A stretch of 64,000 nucleotides of DNA from Aquimarina longa SW024 (GTDB lineage Bacteria; Bacteroidota; Bacteroidia; Flavobacteriales; Flavobacteriaceae), in NCBI RefSeq assembly GCF_001401755.1, contig NZ_KQ474103.1:5038-69037 (forward strand). The letters run 5' to 3'. Under the pieces are notes generated by a model. That model did no database searches. It saw only the letters and a program-made list of their open reading frames with translations, and was not told where the DNA came from. Positions 1 to 7,816 of the stretch are shown here, piece after piece. Position numbers and translations under genes: made by a program. Positions within the stretch are counted from its first letter, which is position 1, and each line of letters begins with the position of its first letter.

Positions 1-29
1 AAAGTTTGTTTATAAATAATTGATTAAAA

Positions 30-283
30 TTGTGTCATGTGTCATGTGGAGTGGAAGCCAAAAAACACCTGTTTGAAGGATTAAAAAGAACTAAATATAG
101 AGGAAGTAGTGTATCTTGTGAAACAAATCAGCAGAAAAGTCAAAAGATAAACAGGAGAGTAATTCCGCATATCCTAAGACATAGTTTTGTTACTTATATT
201 TTAAAAAATGATATCGATTTAAGATATATTCAAACTCTTTTAGGAGGATAGTAGTACTTTAGCAATAAATAATTGAAATTTTA
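30..283 (+). pseudogene. C-terminal fragment of a tyrosine recombinase (integrase)
   Basis: The translation carries 'HLFEG', 'IPHILRHSF' and 'DLRYIQTLLG'. These match the C-terminal catalytic core of XerC/D- and integron-like tyrosine recombinases (Arg in the HxLRHSF box, then the LLGH box). Stop codons lie just upstream in the same frame and no ATG is present, so only the last third of the enzyme remains. At the LLGH box the frame breaks: GGATAG gives a stop, while the neighbouring frame continues as 'DSSTLAINN' before its own stop. The normal GHSS(x)TT...Y tail with the catalytic tyrosine is therefore absent. A dead remnant of an integrative element. Confidence 0.8.
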
Positions 284-304
284 CTTGTTTTTCACCTCAG
301 TTAT

Positions 305-763
305 TTATTGTATACTTTTAAACATTAGAGAATCCAACCTGTTTCTTTCTTCCATTAGTTTCTTTAAATTCTGATTTAGTGGCATTTTAAGATGTGATCT
401 ATAAATCTGATTATTAATTCCAGAGAGTGTTCTCATTTTTTGAAAGTACACATCTCTCAATAGGAAAAATAAATCAAAAATTTCTAGGTTATTAGAATTA
501 GAGGAATTAAGCTTTTTCAACTGTGTTTCTTTATCTTCGATTAATTTGTATGCAAACAAAAAGTCACGAAGGTACTCATCGTGAAAGAATATTTGTTGTT
601 GAGTTCCGTAACTTCTTACTCTAAAATCCAGTCGCTTTATGTCTTCATAAATTTTCTTTCGATCATTCATTATTGCTTTTAGAGAATCTAGGTTTGTTCT
701 CATTATTCCAATTCTACTTAAAGTGTTTTCATTGAAGAGTTCTACTTCGGAATGAAGTTTATA
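305..763 (-). pseudogene. 3' part of a membrane-protein gene split by an IS630-type element
   Basis: An ORF starting at ATG 703 gives 132 aa (MRTNLDSLKAIMNDRKK...). The same frame stays open upstream to about 763 (reading YKLHSEVELFNENTLSRIGI before the ATG), right up to the transposase 3' end. This part is mostly charged and helical. It appears to continue the 61-aa N-terminal fragment at 2041-1856 on the other side of the insertion sequence. Joining AGA-TA to TATAAA at a TA target keeps one frame and gives a single protein of about 214 aa with an N-terminal membrane anchor. No family recognised. An internal start at 703 could still give a soluble fragment. Confidence 0.6.
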
Positions 764-767
764 CCAT

Positions 768-1379
768 TTAGACTTTAAAAGCGTTATAATATGCTTGAAT
801 ATAAAACTGATACGCAGTTATTGATTTTATAAGTTGATTTTCAAGAGTTTCCAGGAGTTGGTCTATCTTATATTCCAAATCTTCTAATGTGTCAAATATT
901 TTCATTGCCATTTTATCCTTCATCCATTGCCATACTTTCTCTGCTGGATTTAATTCTGGGCTATAGGGTGGGATAGGTAGTAGAATTATATTTTCAGGTA
1001 TGGTTACATTTTTTGTGGAGTGAAAAGCAGCATTGTCAATGATCAGGATTTTGACTTCCCTAGGTTTATGTTTAGCAAAATCTTCAAGATATTTTATGAA
1101 CAATTCTTTGCAAACTCCATCGGTTGTCATGCAAAAAGACTCTCCCGAGATTGGCGAAAAGCTTCCCCATAACCATTTGTATTGGTAACTGTGCTTGTAT
1201 TTCCCTATAGGCTGTACGCCTCTGGCAGAAATAACCCTTTTCTGTTTGGTAATCAATCCAAATCTGCTTTCATCCTGAAAATATAGGTTGACCGTATCAT
1301 ATTTATTTTTATCTAGACCAGTTCTAATTTGAGTAAATAAATTTTCAAGGTTTTTTAAAAACCTCTTCGGCTTTATCAT
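768..1379 (-). CDS. IS630-family transposase, DDE catalytic half (orfB)
   Basis: 203 aa with the three catalytic blocks in order: 'FQDESRFG' (first Asp), 'IIDNAAFH' (second Asp) and 'PPYSPELNPAEKVWQWMK' (Glu). These define the catalytic domain of IS630/Tc1-mariner transposases, which cut DNA and insert at TA sites. It overlaps orfA by 35 nt in the +1 frame. A full transposase would need a +1 shift in the run GGTTTTTAAAAAACC (around 1350-1361), by translational or transcriptional slippage, or the gene is simply frameshifted. The 'start' at 1379 is probably not a natural initiation site. Confidence 0.85.
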   Translation of the reverse strand: MIKPKRFLKNLENLFTQIRTGLDKNKYDTVNLYFQDESRFGLITKQKRVISARGVQPIGKYKHSYQYKWLWGSFSPISGESFCMTTDGVCKELFIKYLEDFAKHKPREVKILIIDNAAFHSTKNVTIPENIILLPIPPYSPELNPAEKVWQWMKDKMAMKIFDTLEDLEYKIDQLLETLENQLIKSITAYQFYIQAYYNAFKV

Positions 1380-1836
1380 CTTTCTTATAATGGGATTTTC
1401 TAGAAACCTTTAGCTTGGTTTTGTGTTTTCGCCTACAATGAGCATACAAAGCGGCATAAGTTACTTGTTGATTCAATTCCTGTGCTAACATAGCTTGGAG
1501 CTCTACATAAGAAGTAATCGTTGTGTGTTGATCCAGAACCTTATTGGCTATAAAAGCTTTAGCTTCTTGGGTAATCATCTTTGTGTTATTGCCACCGCTT
1601 TGCACTTCTACTAAACCAGACAAGCCTTTTTCTTGATACAGCACTACCCACAAACCAATAGTGGTAGGGCGTCTTCCCAATTTTATGGCTATATCCTTAC
1701 GGGATCCGTACTTTTCTTGCTTTATACATAAAAGCATTTTTAAACGATCCCTAACTAACTCTGTAGAGCAGCCTGAATGCAACTTTTTTAAGTACGCTAA
1801 ATCCTCAACTATATTTATGTTTATCTTTTTTGGCAT
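1345..1836 (-). CDS. IS630-family transposase, DNA-binding half (orfA)
   Basis: 163 aa. The N-terminal part has tandem helix-turn-helix segments ('SRKDIAIKLGRRPTTIGLWV' followed by 'EKGLSGLVEVQSGG'), and then a region resembling the winged-helix part of IS630 transposases. It binds the element's ends and works with the DDE half in orfB. The frame ends at TGA just after 'EEVFKKP', inside the overlap with orfB. Shifting one base would continue as 'KNLENLFTQI', which fits a one-piece family member of about 340-350 aa. Confidence 0.85.
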   Translation of the reverse strand: MPKKININIVEDLAYLKKLHSGCSTELVRDRLKMLLCIKQEKYGSRKDIAIKLGRRPTTIGLWVVLYQEKGLSGLVEVQSGGNNTKMITQEAKAFIANKVLDQHTTITSYVELQAMLAQELNQQVTYAALYAHCRRKHKTKLKVSRKSHYKKDDKAEEVFKKP

Positions 1837-1855
1837 ACCACAAGATAATGAATTA

Positions 1856-2041
1856 TTATCTCGAATTCAAAGTTGAAATAGTATTAGATGTTTCTAAAAA
1901 CAATTCATTAAGAACGTTTATCTTGTAATTTTCTTCAATTTGTTTTGGAACATAATAATTATTGCCAATAAATGCAATAGCCAATGCAATAAAAGCAGAT
2001 ATAAGCGTCTGTACAAAAGGTTTCTGAAGTTTATTTTTCAT
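1856..2041 (-). pseudogene. 5' part of the split membrane-protein gene
   Basis: 61 aa, MKNKLQKPFVQTLISAFIAL..., with one strong membrane segment at about residues 10-28 and then a charged stretch ending '...NTISTLNSR' at the insertion-sequence junction. The start ATG has no competing upstream start. The frame stops at a TAA created at the junction. Together with 763-305 it forms one interrupted coding sequence. Function unknown; the topology suggests a small single-pass membrane protein with a cytoplasmic or periplasmic helical domain. Confidence 0.6.
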
Positions 2042-2043
2042 AA

Positions 2044-2289
2044 TTGTTTAAAAGATATGACACTTCGTGTTTTAGTACCAAAGATATTGCAGAATTAGCT
2101 ATGATTGACAAAAAAATTACTTGTCATATCTCCCGTCACAGTTTTGGAAATATTGCTGGAGATAAAATACCAGTACAGATGTTACAAAAGTTGTATAGGC
2201 ACTCTGATATAAGCACAACTATAGGGTATCAAAGTCATTTTGACCATAGTAAAACAGACAAAGCCTTAAATAATGTTCTCGATTTCTAA
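2044..2289 (+). pseudogene. C-terminal fragment of a second tyrosine recombinase
   Basis: The reading frame contains 'CHISRHSFGNIAGDKIPVQM', 'LYRHSDISTTIGYQ' and the ending 'ALNNVLDF'. These are the Arg-His box, the His/Arg box and the catalytic Tyr (in IGYQ) of Bacteroidetes phage/transposon-type integrases. Only about 80 of an expected 400 residues remain. It is a different family from the fragment at 30-283. It begins 2 nt from the divergent membrane-protein start at 2041, so an old recombination joint lies here. Confidence 0.75.
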
Positions 2290-2340
2290 AGTTAGCAGTG
2301 TTCAATAAACTATGCCAAAGTTTAAATTTTACCTAAAAGG

Positions 2341-2380
2341 ATAGTCGCTATAACTCTTTATTATGAGTTATAGCGACTAT
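2341..2380. terminator. Strong 16-bp hairpin, bidirectional terminator
   Basis: A perfect inverted repeat (2341-2356 with 2365-2380) closes an 8-nt loop. It is followed by TTTT on the plus strand. It sits directly after the stop of the minus-strand gene at 2382-2774 and after the plus-strand integrase fragment, so it can end transcription from both sides. Confidence 0.75.
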
Positions 2381-2381
2381 T

Positions 2382-2774
2382 TTACTCTATTTCAATTGCA
2401 GCTTTTAAATTATTCTCTAACTCCGTTATTTTATGTTCTATATCAGCTATAGACAGTTCCTCTTTGATAGTGTTAAATGTCGAAATAAATTGAGAACCAT
2501 TCTTTTTATTTTTTCCAAAATCTGTTAGTTGACTTTCAATGCATTCACTTTCTATAGTAATAGTACCATTATTGATCGTAATTATTATTTCTTCTCTCCA
2601 TGATCGCCAAGAGAATCTAGTAAAGGCGATAATAATAGATTTTTCATCATGAAAAGCATCAACGTACCATTTTAATTTCTCTATGGTTTCTAAAGCTATG
2701 ATTACTGATTGTTTATTAGATAGTTCTGTTGTAAAATCAGTTATATATTTTGATGAAAAAAATCGAAATGCCAT
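2382..2774 (-). CDS. Hypothetical protein, 130 aa
   Basis: MAFRFFSSKYITDFTTELSN... has no signal peptide or membrane segment. The middle is beta-rich ('REEIIITINNGTITIESE') and the C-terminus is a charged helix ('DIEHKITELENNLKAAIEIE') that may be a short coiled coil. I do not recognise a family. It lies downstream of the T6SS module in the same orientation but is separated from it by 250 bp of gene-free DNA, and it ends in a strong terminator. It could be an accessory or orphan immunity gene of the module, but nothing in the sequence proves that. Confidence 0.6.
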   Translation of the reverse strand: MAFRFFSSKYITDFTTELSNKQSVIIALETIEKLKWYVDAFHDEKSIIIAFTRFSWRSWREEIIITINNGTITIESECIESQLTDFGKNKKNGSQFISTFNTIKEELSIADIEHKITELENNLKAAIEIE

Positions 2775-3022
2775 AATTATTTATTATTGAATTGTTTGTG
2801 AAAAATAGTTAATAGTAGAGCTCTAAAAAAAAGCTACCATTCTCCAATACGACTGTTTAAGACGTATTACAAGGTGTTTTTAGATAAATTAGGGTATATC
2901 ATTTAATATGCTTTTAGGATTGCATATAAAGCTAAGTAACGATCACTTTATAAAATTGATCTTAATTTAAATCAACTTGCCAAAAGCATTAAAAACATAC
3001 CATTAAATAATGTTTTGAATTC

Positions 3023-3307
3023 CTAACTCTTATCGAGTTGTTTGGTTATTGTGCCATGCCATACTAGTTTTCCTGTCTTTTGGTCAAAAACTTGAACCGC
3101 AACAGGTAGAATATATCTAGGATCATTTTCTACTTTTTTTATAATAGTTTCTATGCATTCTTTTATCCCTCCTAAACTAATTAAATGGTAGTATTCTGAA
3201 TCCAACCTAAAGGAAAAACCATTATATATTGATGATCTAAAATTTTGATTTATTACACATCTAAAATCAGGATTAATTAATTTTTCTATAATGTATGTAC
3301 TGGTCAT
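3023..3307 (-). CDS. Hypothetical small protein, last gene of T6SS module 1
   Basis: 94 aa, MTSTYIIEKLINPDFRCVIN..., predicted soluble, with an alternating strand pattern at the end ('PVAVQVFDQKTGKLVWHGTI'). It follows the immunity candidate by 23 nt on the same strand, so the two are probably cotranscribed. Family not recognised. Position after effector and immunity genes suggests a second immunity or chaperone-like role, which is inference only. Confidence 0.6.
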   Translation of the reverse strand: MTSTYIIEKLINPDFRCVINQNFRSSIYNGFSFRLDSEYYHLISLGGIKECIETIIKKVENDPRYILPVAVQVFDQKTGKLVWHGTITKQLDKS

Positions 3308-3330
3308 TGTATTATAATTTTAGCTATGAT

Positions 3331-4029
3331 TTACCATCCTCCAATTTTTTTTCGTTCTCTTTGTTGAGCAAGGGTAGCCTCTGGGGTATCAATAGTACTA
3401 GGGTATAAAGGTTTAGGAAACCCCTCTGCCTTACGACGCTCATAATCTTGCTGGCGGTAGGCATCAAAAGCATCTCCTAGGGGTAATGGACGGTTTTTAT
3501 CCATATACCAAACTATTAAAGACCATATTTCATAAGCAGCCCCATCTGATAAGTTATGAGGCTCATAGGCATTGTTTCTATATATATGTAAGTTCTCATA
3601 GGCTACGGCATCTACATTGGTAGTAAATACATATTCTCCTATCAATTGATTAAAAGGAAATGTCTGTGCTGGGGTTTTGTTCCATTTAGGCAAGCCTACC
3701 AAACCATTTTGCCTATCCATGGTAAAATGTCGTATCTCTGTCTTTCGGACTATATTAAAAATCATTAAAAATAAACCGCCCCCGCCGCCTAGAATTATCA
3801 ATGCAAATCCTCCAACAGATAATTTTTCTTCAATAGGTAGAAATAAATACCCCCCAGCGAGACAAATAAAAGTGAACAATCCGATGCCTGCATATACTTT
3901 TTTCTTAAAGGTATAATCGATAGCAGAAAAATTGGCATCGGCATATAATACGGGGTGTTTTCTTTTTTCTATATCCTCAAGGCGTACAGGCGATGGGCTT
4001 TTATATATTTTATGTGATAGTTTACTCAT
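3331..4029 (-). CDS. Probable membrane immunity protein for the VasX-like effector (module 1)
   Basis: 232 aa. Two membrane helices at about residues 44-64 and 70-93 (the second very Gly-rich), then a soluble domain. Its C-terminal block (about 176-225) contains 'WYMDKNRPLPLGDAFDAYR', 'RRKAEGFPKPLYPS' and 'TPEAT'. The same block ends the three proteins beside the second effector at 38.8-41.9 kb, so this is one family tied to VasX-like effectors. Integral-membrane immunity is what is expected against a pore-former acting on the inner membrane. The start is 6 nt after the effector stop, so the genes are translationally close. I recall DUF6708-type proteins next to such effectors in Proteobacteria but cannot confirm the assignment. 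Confidence 0.75.
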   Translation of the reverse strand: MSKLSHKIYKSPSPVRLEDIEKRKHPVLYADANFSAIDYTFKKKVYAGIGLFTFICLAGGYLFLPIEEKLSVGGFALIILGGGGGLFLMIFNIVRKTEIRHFTMDRQNGLVGLPKWNKTPAQTFPFNQLIGEYVFTTNVDAVAYENLHIYRNNAYEPHNLSDGAAYEIWSLIVWYMDKNRPLPLGDAFDAYRQQDYERRKAEGFPKPLYPSTIDTPEATLAQQRERKKIGGW

Positions 4030-4035
4030 TATAAT

Positions 4036-7000
4036 TTAGCTTACTGTTCCTATTAATTCTGATTTTGTTCCAATCTTTATATTAGTACCAAAAATATCGG
4101 TTACTGGTTTGATGCTTTCTTCTAAAGCCCCGAATACAGTTTCTTTATCTAGATCATCTGCTCTAAAGATAAATCCATGATACCTATCCTGATCTCGCTG
4201 GCTAGGCCAATATTCTTGTCGCTCTCCATCTAATAAGGCTCTACTGACTAGCATAAACATAGAGCTTTCTTGTTGATAGGGTGGCGCACTGATTTTTTGA
4301 TATTGTTTGGTGGTTAATCGATAGGTAAGTACCAATACATCTAGGTGATGTTCTTCGTCTAGGGTTATTGTATGGCACTCGATACGTTCTTTATCCATGG
4401 TATTGCTTAATCCTTTTGGAAAAAAATAGAGCTCGCATTCTAAGCTACTGGTATTATAAATAAACTTACGCAAAGTCACTCGTACCGCAAAGCTTTTAAG
4501 ATGTTTTATACCATCTAGTTTTTTAAACTGCTCTTCTTTCCATTTTCCAAAGTCGGTACGCTCTTTATATTCAGGATCATAGGGGTAGTCTTTATCTATG
4601 ATCTGTAGATCTGTACGGTATCCTATAATAAGATCATACAGATCCTTAGCAGCAATATCAAAATCTGCCCATTGCTCAGAGCCTTTTTCTACCAAGGTAT
4701 CGCGTTGTTCATACATCATATTACTATACTCATGGGGGTATGTAGGCAGCACCCCTTCTGGCTTGGTATCGCTATTAAGTGCATTATTTTTTAAGAATTT
4801 TTGTAAGGGGGTATCGGTATAATAGATTGCAATCACTAGCCCTGCAAAAAATAGAGCATTGGCAGTAATCACCTGCCATGTGGGTAGTTTTTTTACAGTT
4901 TTTCCTTTTGCCATATAGCTACTATAAAAAGAAATTCCGCTATTAAGTACCGTTACTGCTGCCATAGCAGAGGTAGCGATCCATGCTATAGAGGCATCAT
5001 AATCCTTAGCATTATACGATTTTACAGCATCTACCATACACATTATTACTGTAATACCAGAGCCTATTACCCCTAAGCCTTTCCCCCACATAGTTCTATT
5101 AGAGAGATTAATAGTTTCAGGAACAGCTCCTCTTTTTATCAATATCGCTTCTTGATATGCTCTGGCTGCGGATAGGGTTTTGGCAAGTGCGCCAAAAGAA
5201 TTAGTCAAGTTTTTAATATTAAACTCATTTGATAAATCCTTTAATTTTACAGCTAGATTTAGCAATTCTAACCCTGCAATAAAAGCTCTAAACTGTGTGC
5301 TGGCGAGTAATCGTTCTATTTTTTTTGCCATCTCAGAGGGTACACGCTCTAGCTCTAGGGTTATTTTTTTGTTTACTACAGCTTCTTCTATGGCTTGCCT
5401 AGATTGATTGGTGGCAATGGTTGCAAATACACTTCCTTTTTTGGTATTTATAGTCGTTACCATCTTTAGATTAAGTCCTAATCCCTTGGGGGTATTAGTG
5501 GCTAGATCTCCTTTTTTAAACTGAAAAACATTTTGCCCGTTTACCGTAAAAGATTTTAGATACTTAAGAGTTGCAGTATAGGTAAACTGATCTGTGGCGT
5601 ATTTGGCAAAAGCATCCAATATCCCTTTAAGCGATTTAGCAAATCGTGTTTCTATTTTTAGATGTTCATTGGCTGATAATCCTGTATCACTAAGATCTGT
5701 AAACTCTACCCCAGCCATCAGGAGTTTTGGGGTGATTAAGGATTCATCTTCTTGTAGGATTCGATTATAATAGGATGCCCATCGATCCTTATTATAGTTA
5801 TGCTGATGTTTTAGATCAAACTGGTAATCCTTATATTGTGGGTGGATTGCCAGTAGCGAAAGGTGTTGCTTCTGTAGCTCATATCCTCTAAAAATGCCAT
5901 CCGCAGTATTTTCTACATAATCATTAAGTCGGTTTTGGTATAGTTGGCTTTGTTGGCAGATGCCAAAATCATCTCGTAGCTTAATGATATATGCTCTTTG
6001 CTGTTTGCGTAGATCAACTCCTAGAATTTGTAATAATTTATTCTTGTCTGTTGTTTTACCTAGTTTCTCTATTGCCTCATTATGGTTATAAATGGTTTGA
6101 TATACAGTTAGGCTATAGGAGAACAATGCATTTATCTGTTTTTCATATACCGATAGTGCTGCTCTATATGGTTGCCCTGATCGCAATCTGTTATAAATTG
6201 CCTTGTAATCTTGCCCTGTTTGTATCGATTCTATAATGGCATCTAGTTTATGATACTCTTGCTCTAGTGTATAGCCTATATCTTCTGCAATACCTATGGG
6301 ATCCTGTAGTATAATAAACATATCCTCTTTTAGCTCTGGATCGGTATCCTCTAACTGCACCTGCTCTAATCGGTGGTGTAACCATCGTGCTTGTATGCTC
6401 TCTTCTGCGGTAAATACGGCATCTACCTGATCATAGGATTTTACCCAAGGGATTTCTTCATTGGGTTGCAATCCTGTGCATTCTATACGCTGCATTCTGG
6501 CAGCTCTTGCCGAGGTATCGCTACGCATCTTTTGATGATAAGCTACTGACCACTGTACATCAGAGAATGCTACCCATACCACATCGCACTGTGCTACCGA
6601 TATACCACTATCGATAATGGTGTTATCTGGCTGGCGTACATCATAGAATCCATCATTGCCTGCTATGGTACTGCCTTGCTCCCAGATGATGGGTCTTAGA
6701 CCGCCCCCCATAACTACTTGGTACTCTAACCACAGACTGTCATCCTCTGCAAATAGGATATAGATATACCCCTGTCGTATTGAGGTCTCTGCATAATAAT
6801 GGTTATGTAGTTGTGGATAGTTTGGGTAGTGTGTTATTACAAATTCTTCTAATGGTTCTGTACCATCCTTGGTTACTTTAATAGGTTTTGGTTTTTCTTC
6901 TTTTTTTGAGGCTGCTACATCTATAGTGCTATCTGTTGCATTTTTATCAAATGCCCCGTGCCTCAGAAAATAGAGTTTTATCCCTGCTTTGGTTACTGTA

Positions 7001-7116
7001 AGTTCTCTACTCTGCACGATGGGTGCCCCAGGGTATTCTACTTCAAAAATATAACGCCCTACGACCTCATTATATGCCTGTCGTTGTCGCTGCTGAAATG
7101 TTAGTTCATCTGCCAT
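4036..7116 (-). CDS. VasX-like pore-forming T6SS effector, 1026 aa
   Basis: The N-terminal 210 residues carry the hallmarks of the VasX N-terminal region: 'GIKLYFLRHGAF' near residue 47, 'IRQGYIYILF' near 112, and 'VVWVAFSDVQWSVAYHQ' plus 'RAARMQRIE' near 180-210. A long helical middle follows. Three hydrophobic segments lie at about 680-702, 712-735 and 750-768, ending in 'DTPLQKFLKNN', a layout like the colicin-type pore region of VasX. The C-terminal 200 residues are soluble and beta-rich. Known family members ride on VgrG/PAAR and depolarise target membranes. The gene overlaps the PAAR stop by one base (TAATG), and the immunity candidate follows after 6 nt. Confidence 0.8.
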   Translation of the reverse strand: MADELTFQQRQRQAYNEVVGRYIFEVEYPGAPIVQSRELTVTKAGIKLYFLRHGAFDKNATDSTIDVAASKKEEKPKPIKVTKDGTEPLEEFVITHYPNYPQLHNHYYAETSIRQGYIYILFAEDDSLWLEYQVVMGGGLRPIIWEQGSTIAGNDGFYDVRQPDNTIIDSGISVAQCDVVWVAFSDVQWSVAYHQKMRSDTSARAARMQRIECTGLQPNEEIPWVKSYDQVDAVFTAEESIQARWLHHRLEQVQLEDTDPELKEDMFIILQDPIGIAEDIGYTLEQEYHKLDAIIESIQTGQDYKAIYNRLRSGQPYRAALSVYEKQINALFSYSLTVYQTIYNHNEAIEKLGKTTDKNKLLQILGVDLRKQQRAYIIKLRDDFGICQQSQLYQNRLNDYVENTADGIFRGYELQKQHLSLLAIHPQYKDYQFDLKHQHNYNKDRWASYYNRILQEDESLITPKLLMAGVEFTDLSDTGLSANEHLKIETRFAKSLKGILDAFAKYATDQFTYTATLKYLKSFTVNGQNVFQFKKGDLATNTPKGLGLNLKMVTTINTKKGSVFATIATNQSRQAIEEAVVNKKITLELERVPSEMAKKIERLLASTQFRAFIAGLELLNLAVKLKDLSNEFNIKNLTNSFGALAKTLSAARAYQEAILIKRGAVPETINLSNRTMWGKGLGVIGSGITVIMCMVDAVKSYNAKDYDASIAWIATSAMAAVTVLNSGISFYSSYMAKGKTVKKLPTWQVITANALFFAGLVIAIYYTDTPLQKFLKNNALNSDTKPEGVLPTYPHEYSNMMYEQRDTLVEKGSEQWADFDIAAKDLYDLIIGYRTDLQIIDKDYPYDPEYKERTDFGKWKEEQFKKLDGIKHLKSFAVRVTLRKFIYNTSSLECELYFFPKGLSNTMDKERIECHTITLDEEHHLDVLVLTYRLTTKQYQKISAPPYQQESSMFMLVSRALLDGERQEYWPSQRDQDRYHGFIFRADDLDKETVFGALEESIKPVTDIFGTNIKIGTKSELIGTVS

Positions 7117-7802
7117 TATTGTAGTGATGCTGTATTAGGTTCTTCTTCTGTTTCCCAAACGATGGTTACCTTCTTATCCTGTACCTGCCCCGATAGCTCT
7201 TCTATGGTATGGTATCCATCTGCATCGGGTATTGGTTTTTTTACTCGTATGGTAGCAATACCTCCATCGGGGATCGTATAGGTATCTGCCTGTAGGGTTA
7301 CTCGTTTTATTACCTTAGATTGTCTAATAAGTCGTTCTTCTTTGATCCATCTAGGGTTTACGACTCTGGGGGTGCCTTCTTCTGGTTGTCGTAATAGGTC
7401 TTGGTTTTCTTGTGCTATTCTGGTAGTGCCGAGTATACGATTCATAAGGGTACTCTCGGGGAAGGGTATCTGATCTTCGGGTAGGGTGAGTACTGTTTCT
7501 GGGCTAGTGGTAGTTAGGGTTACTCCTGGGATGCCTGTGGTGATTACTCCTCCATGTGCGGTTTTGCAATCTACCGTTGCTATAGGGATACCATTGATAA
7601 AAACGCCGCTACTGCCTTGTACAATCATATCTGTTGCTCCGACACATGCACAGCTATCTCCTTGTAGAGCAATTGCTTGCCCATTAATGGTTACGCCTGG
7701 TGCGGCAGAGGTGATAATAGCACCTCCTATATGTGGGGTGCTACCCGTATACATTGGGCAGCTGTGCATACTGCCTACTACTGCGATGGGTTTTGATGTC
7801 AT
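7116..7802 (-). CDS. PAAR-domain spike-tip protein (module 1)
   Basis: 228 aa. Residues 1-100 are a PAAR domain with 'GSMHSCPMYTGSTPHIGGAI', 'PGVTINGQAIALQGDSCAC' and 'DCKTAHGGVITTGIPGVTL'; the Cys/His residues fit the metal-binding tip. The C-terminal half ('NPRWIKEERLIRQSKVIKRV' onward) is a beta-rich extension that probably docks the effector. PAAR proteins sharpen the VgrG spike and carry effectors. It starts 14 nt after vgrG and is coupled to the effector through a TAATG overlap, so spike, tip and cargo are made together. Confidence 0.88.
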   Translation of the reverse strand: MTSKPIAVVGSMHSCPMYTGSTPHIGGAIITSAAPGVTINGQAIALQGDSCACVGATDMIVQGSSGVFINGIPIATVDCKTAHGGVITTGIPGVTLTTTSPETVLTLPEDQIPFPESTLMNRILGTTRIAQENQDLLRQPEEGTPRVVNPRWIKEERLIRQSKVIKRVTLQADTYTIPDGGIATIRVKKPIPDADGYHTIEELSGQVQDKKVTIVWETEEEPNTASLQ

Positions 7803-7816
7803 AGGTTCTACTAATA

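Larger units (their letters stand above)
764..1857 (-). mobile_element. IS630-family insertion sequence, about 1.1 kb
   Basis: The element contains two overlapping transposase ORFs with the IS630/Tc1-mariner DDE signature. It sits between the two halves of a host gene, and a TA dinucleotide occurs at each proposed junction, as expected for this family's TA target duplication. I could not find convincing terminal inverted repeats at these exact ends, so the boundaries are inferred from the host reading frame and may be off by several bases. Confidence 0.7.

Noticed and set aside
2946..3025. Third integrase remnant
   Set aside because: The stretch ending 'PLNNVLNS' then stop resembles the end of the fragment at 2289, but only about eight residues match and the surrounding frame shows no integrase motif.
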